Shown: positions 45,038 to 45,256 of the stretch, piece by piece
Layout of the letters: each line of letters begins with the position of its first letter
Position numbering within the stretch: the first letter of the stretch is position 1
Origin: Candidatus Latescibacterota bacterium
Lineage (GTDB): Bacteria; Krumholzibacteriota; Krumholzibacteriia; WVZY01
Length of the DNA: 45,256 bases
Reading direction: 5' to 3'
Assembly (NCBI GenBank): GCA_020352495.1
Contig: CP070677.1
Coordinates: 2,797,057 to 2,842,312 of the forward strand
Made by a program: the position numbers and the translations under genes
The notes under the pieces: generated by a model
Seen by the model: the letters and a program-made list of their open reading frames with translations, nothing else
Databases searched by the model: none
Told to the model about the DNA's origin: nothing

Positions 45038-45125
45038 GCCGAACGGGTCGCGTTTAAGCTGCGGCCGAACCTGGTGCGATGGATGCCCTGCAGCCATCGT
45101 GACAGGAAAAGGCCGTCCGCTTGAG
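45038..45125 (-). other. Disrupted attC (R' half intact, R'' missing)
   Basis: R' GTTCGGC (45044-45038), spacer, then an L'-like arm; the left arm GCGTTTAAGCTGCGGCC (45050-45066) pairs partly with GGCCGTCCGCTTGAG (45111-45125). Where an R'' box should follow after ~5 bp there is instead the start of the IS-like sequence. Confidence 0.5.
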
Positions 45126-45256
45126 TGATGGAATGGACTCCTCCCGCGGTACAATCGGTCTTGCACGACCAGACCGCTTTCGGCTTCTAGAGAGCCAATC
45201 ACTGTTTTGTGATAAGGAGGAGTCCACCATGTACCATACTACCATTGCCGTCGATC
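45126..45256 (+). mobile_element. Left end of an IS110/IS1111-like element (runs off the window)
   Basis: A short non-coding end precedes a transposase-like start codon. It holds an 11-bp inverted repeat (TGGACTCCTCC 45134-45144, GGAGGAGTCCA 45216-45226) and two small hairpins (CGGTCT/AGACCG at 45156-45176 and ATCAC/GTGAT at 45198-45213). IS110-type elements carry structured guide (bridge/seek) RNAs in non-coding ends, and one IS1111 subgroup is known to target attC sites. The boundary is approximate. Confidence 0.45.
45229..45256 (+). CDS. Transposase start, IS110 family (3' truncated by window)
   Basis: Only MYHTTIAVD is visible. AAGGAGGAG stands seven to nine bases upstream. IS110 transposases start with a short strand ending in the first catalytic Asp of the DEDD nuclease (xxIAVDxAK), which fits. 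Nine residues cannot prove it. Confidence 0.4.

Larger units (their letters stand above)
39897..45125 (-). mobile_element. Integron gene-cassette array (integrase not in window)
   Basis: Seven open frames, all on the minus strand, are separated by imperfect palindromes with attC layout at 39897-40007, 40790-40888, 41952-42070, 42639-42697, 43550-43648, 44167-44294 and a disrupted one at 45038-45125. In the better sites the left arm (minus orientation) has one extra base, the extrahelical base of attC. Cassette starts pair with their own R'' box: GTTAGGA/TCCTAAC and GTTCGGC/GCCGAAC are exact, GTTAGCT/CGCTAAC and GCTAGAC/GTTTAGC match at 6 of 7. Cargo is lower in GC than the host. The array polarity puts any integrase to the right, beyond base 45256. 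The left end is ~90 bp from the blaI promoter. Confidence 0.82.

Overview
The window is 45.3 kb of bacterial chromosome. It is densely coded, moderately GC-rich in the host genes, and clearly lower in GC in a few islands. The first gene ends in a FlgD-like/type IX 'YPNPFNP' sorting domain. That domain is typical of the FCB superphylum and of candidate phyla around it (Zixibacteria, Latescibacterota, Krumholzibacteriota, Eisenbacteria). With a full SUF operon, a bacilliredoxin, a Bacillus-type fadN-fadA-fadE operon and lipoprotein signals, I infer an uncultured lineage of that kind. No rRNA or tRNA gene is visible, so the lineage cannot be fixed.

Layout, left part. 1-796: end of a secreted protein with the sorting tail. 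953-6385 (minus): beta-oxidation operon fadN-fadA-fadE with a good promoter. 6556-7960: NlpC/P60 lipoprotein and alpha/beta hydrolase. 8034-8626 (minus): translationally coupled cassette of small membrane protein, Xre regulator and small membrane protein, with two apparent operators at its promoter. 8955-12969 (plus): GbsR/MarR-like regulator, polyprenyl diphosphate synthase and a transketolase whose frame is broken by one in-frame TAA. 13015-13644: LiaF-like membrane protein. 14081-15992: uridine-kinase-like P-loop protein and a sucrose-phosphate-synthase-like glycosyltransferase. 16164-16826: secreted cyclophilin and a terminator. 16944-18989: ligA.

Middle part. M49 dipeptidyl peptidase III, divergent 4Fe-4S uracil-DNA glycosylase and metallo-beta-lactamase-fold hydrolase, a repeat protein, an ion antiporter-like transporter, DUF1028 and peptidase T, then a low-GC asparagine-synthase-like gene. 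31197-37409: sufB-C-D-S-U-T plus a bacilliredoxin, behind tandem sigma70-like promoters and a perfect FNR-type box. blaI-blaR1 (37486-39752, minus) converges on it and carries two BlaI-type dyads.

Right part (39.9-45.1 kb). This is an integron gene-cassette array. Single genes or a gene pair, all on the minus strand and lower in GC than the host, are separated by imperfect palindromes with attC architecture (R''-L''-L'-R'). In the better-preserved cassettes the first seven bases are complementary to the R'' box of the cassette's own attC, as expected for excisable circles. Cargo: ceramidase-family membrane protein, SnoaL-like lipoprotein, membrane-anchored coiled-coil protein, DinB-like protein, a two-gene unknown cassette and a methyltransferase. 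The outermost attC looks interrupted by the left end of an IS110/IS1111-type element running off the window. No integrase is in view.

A second unusual element is a roughly 62-bp conserved core found at 13.8 kb and 22.8 kb. Each copy sits inside a long hairpin whose arms are unique to that locus.
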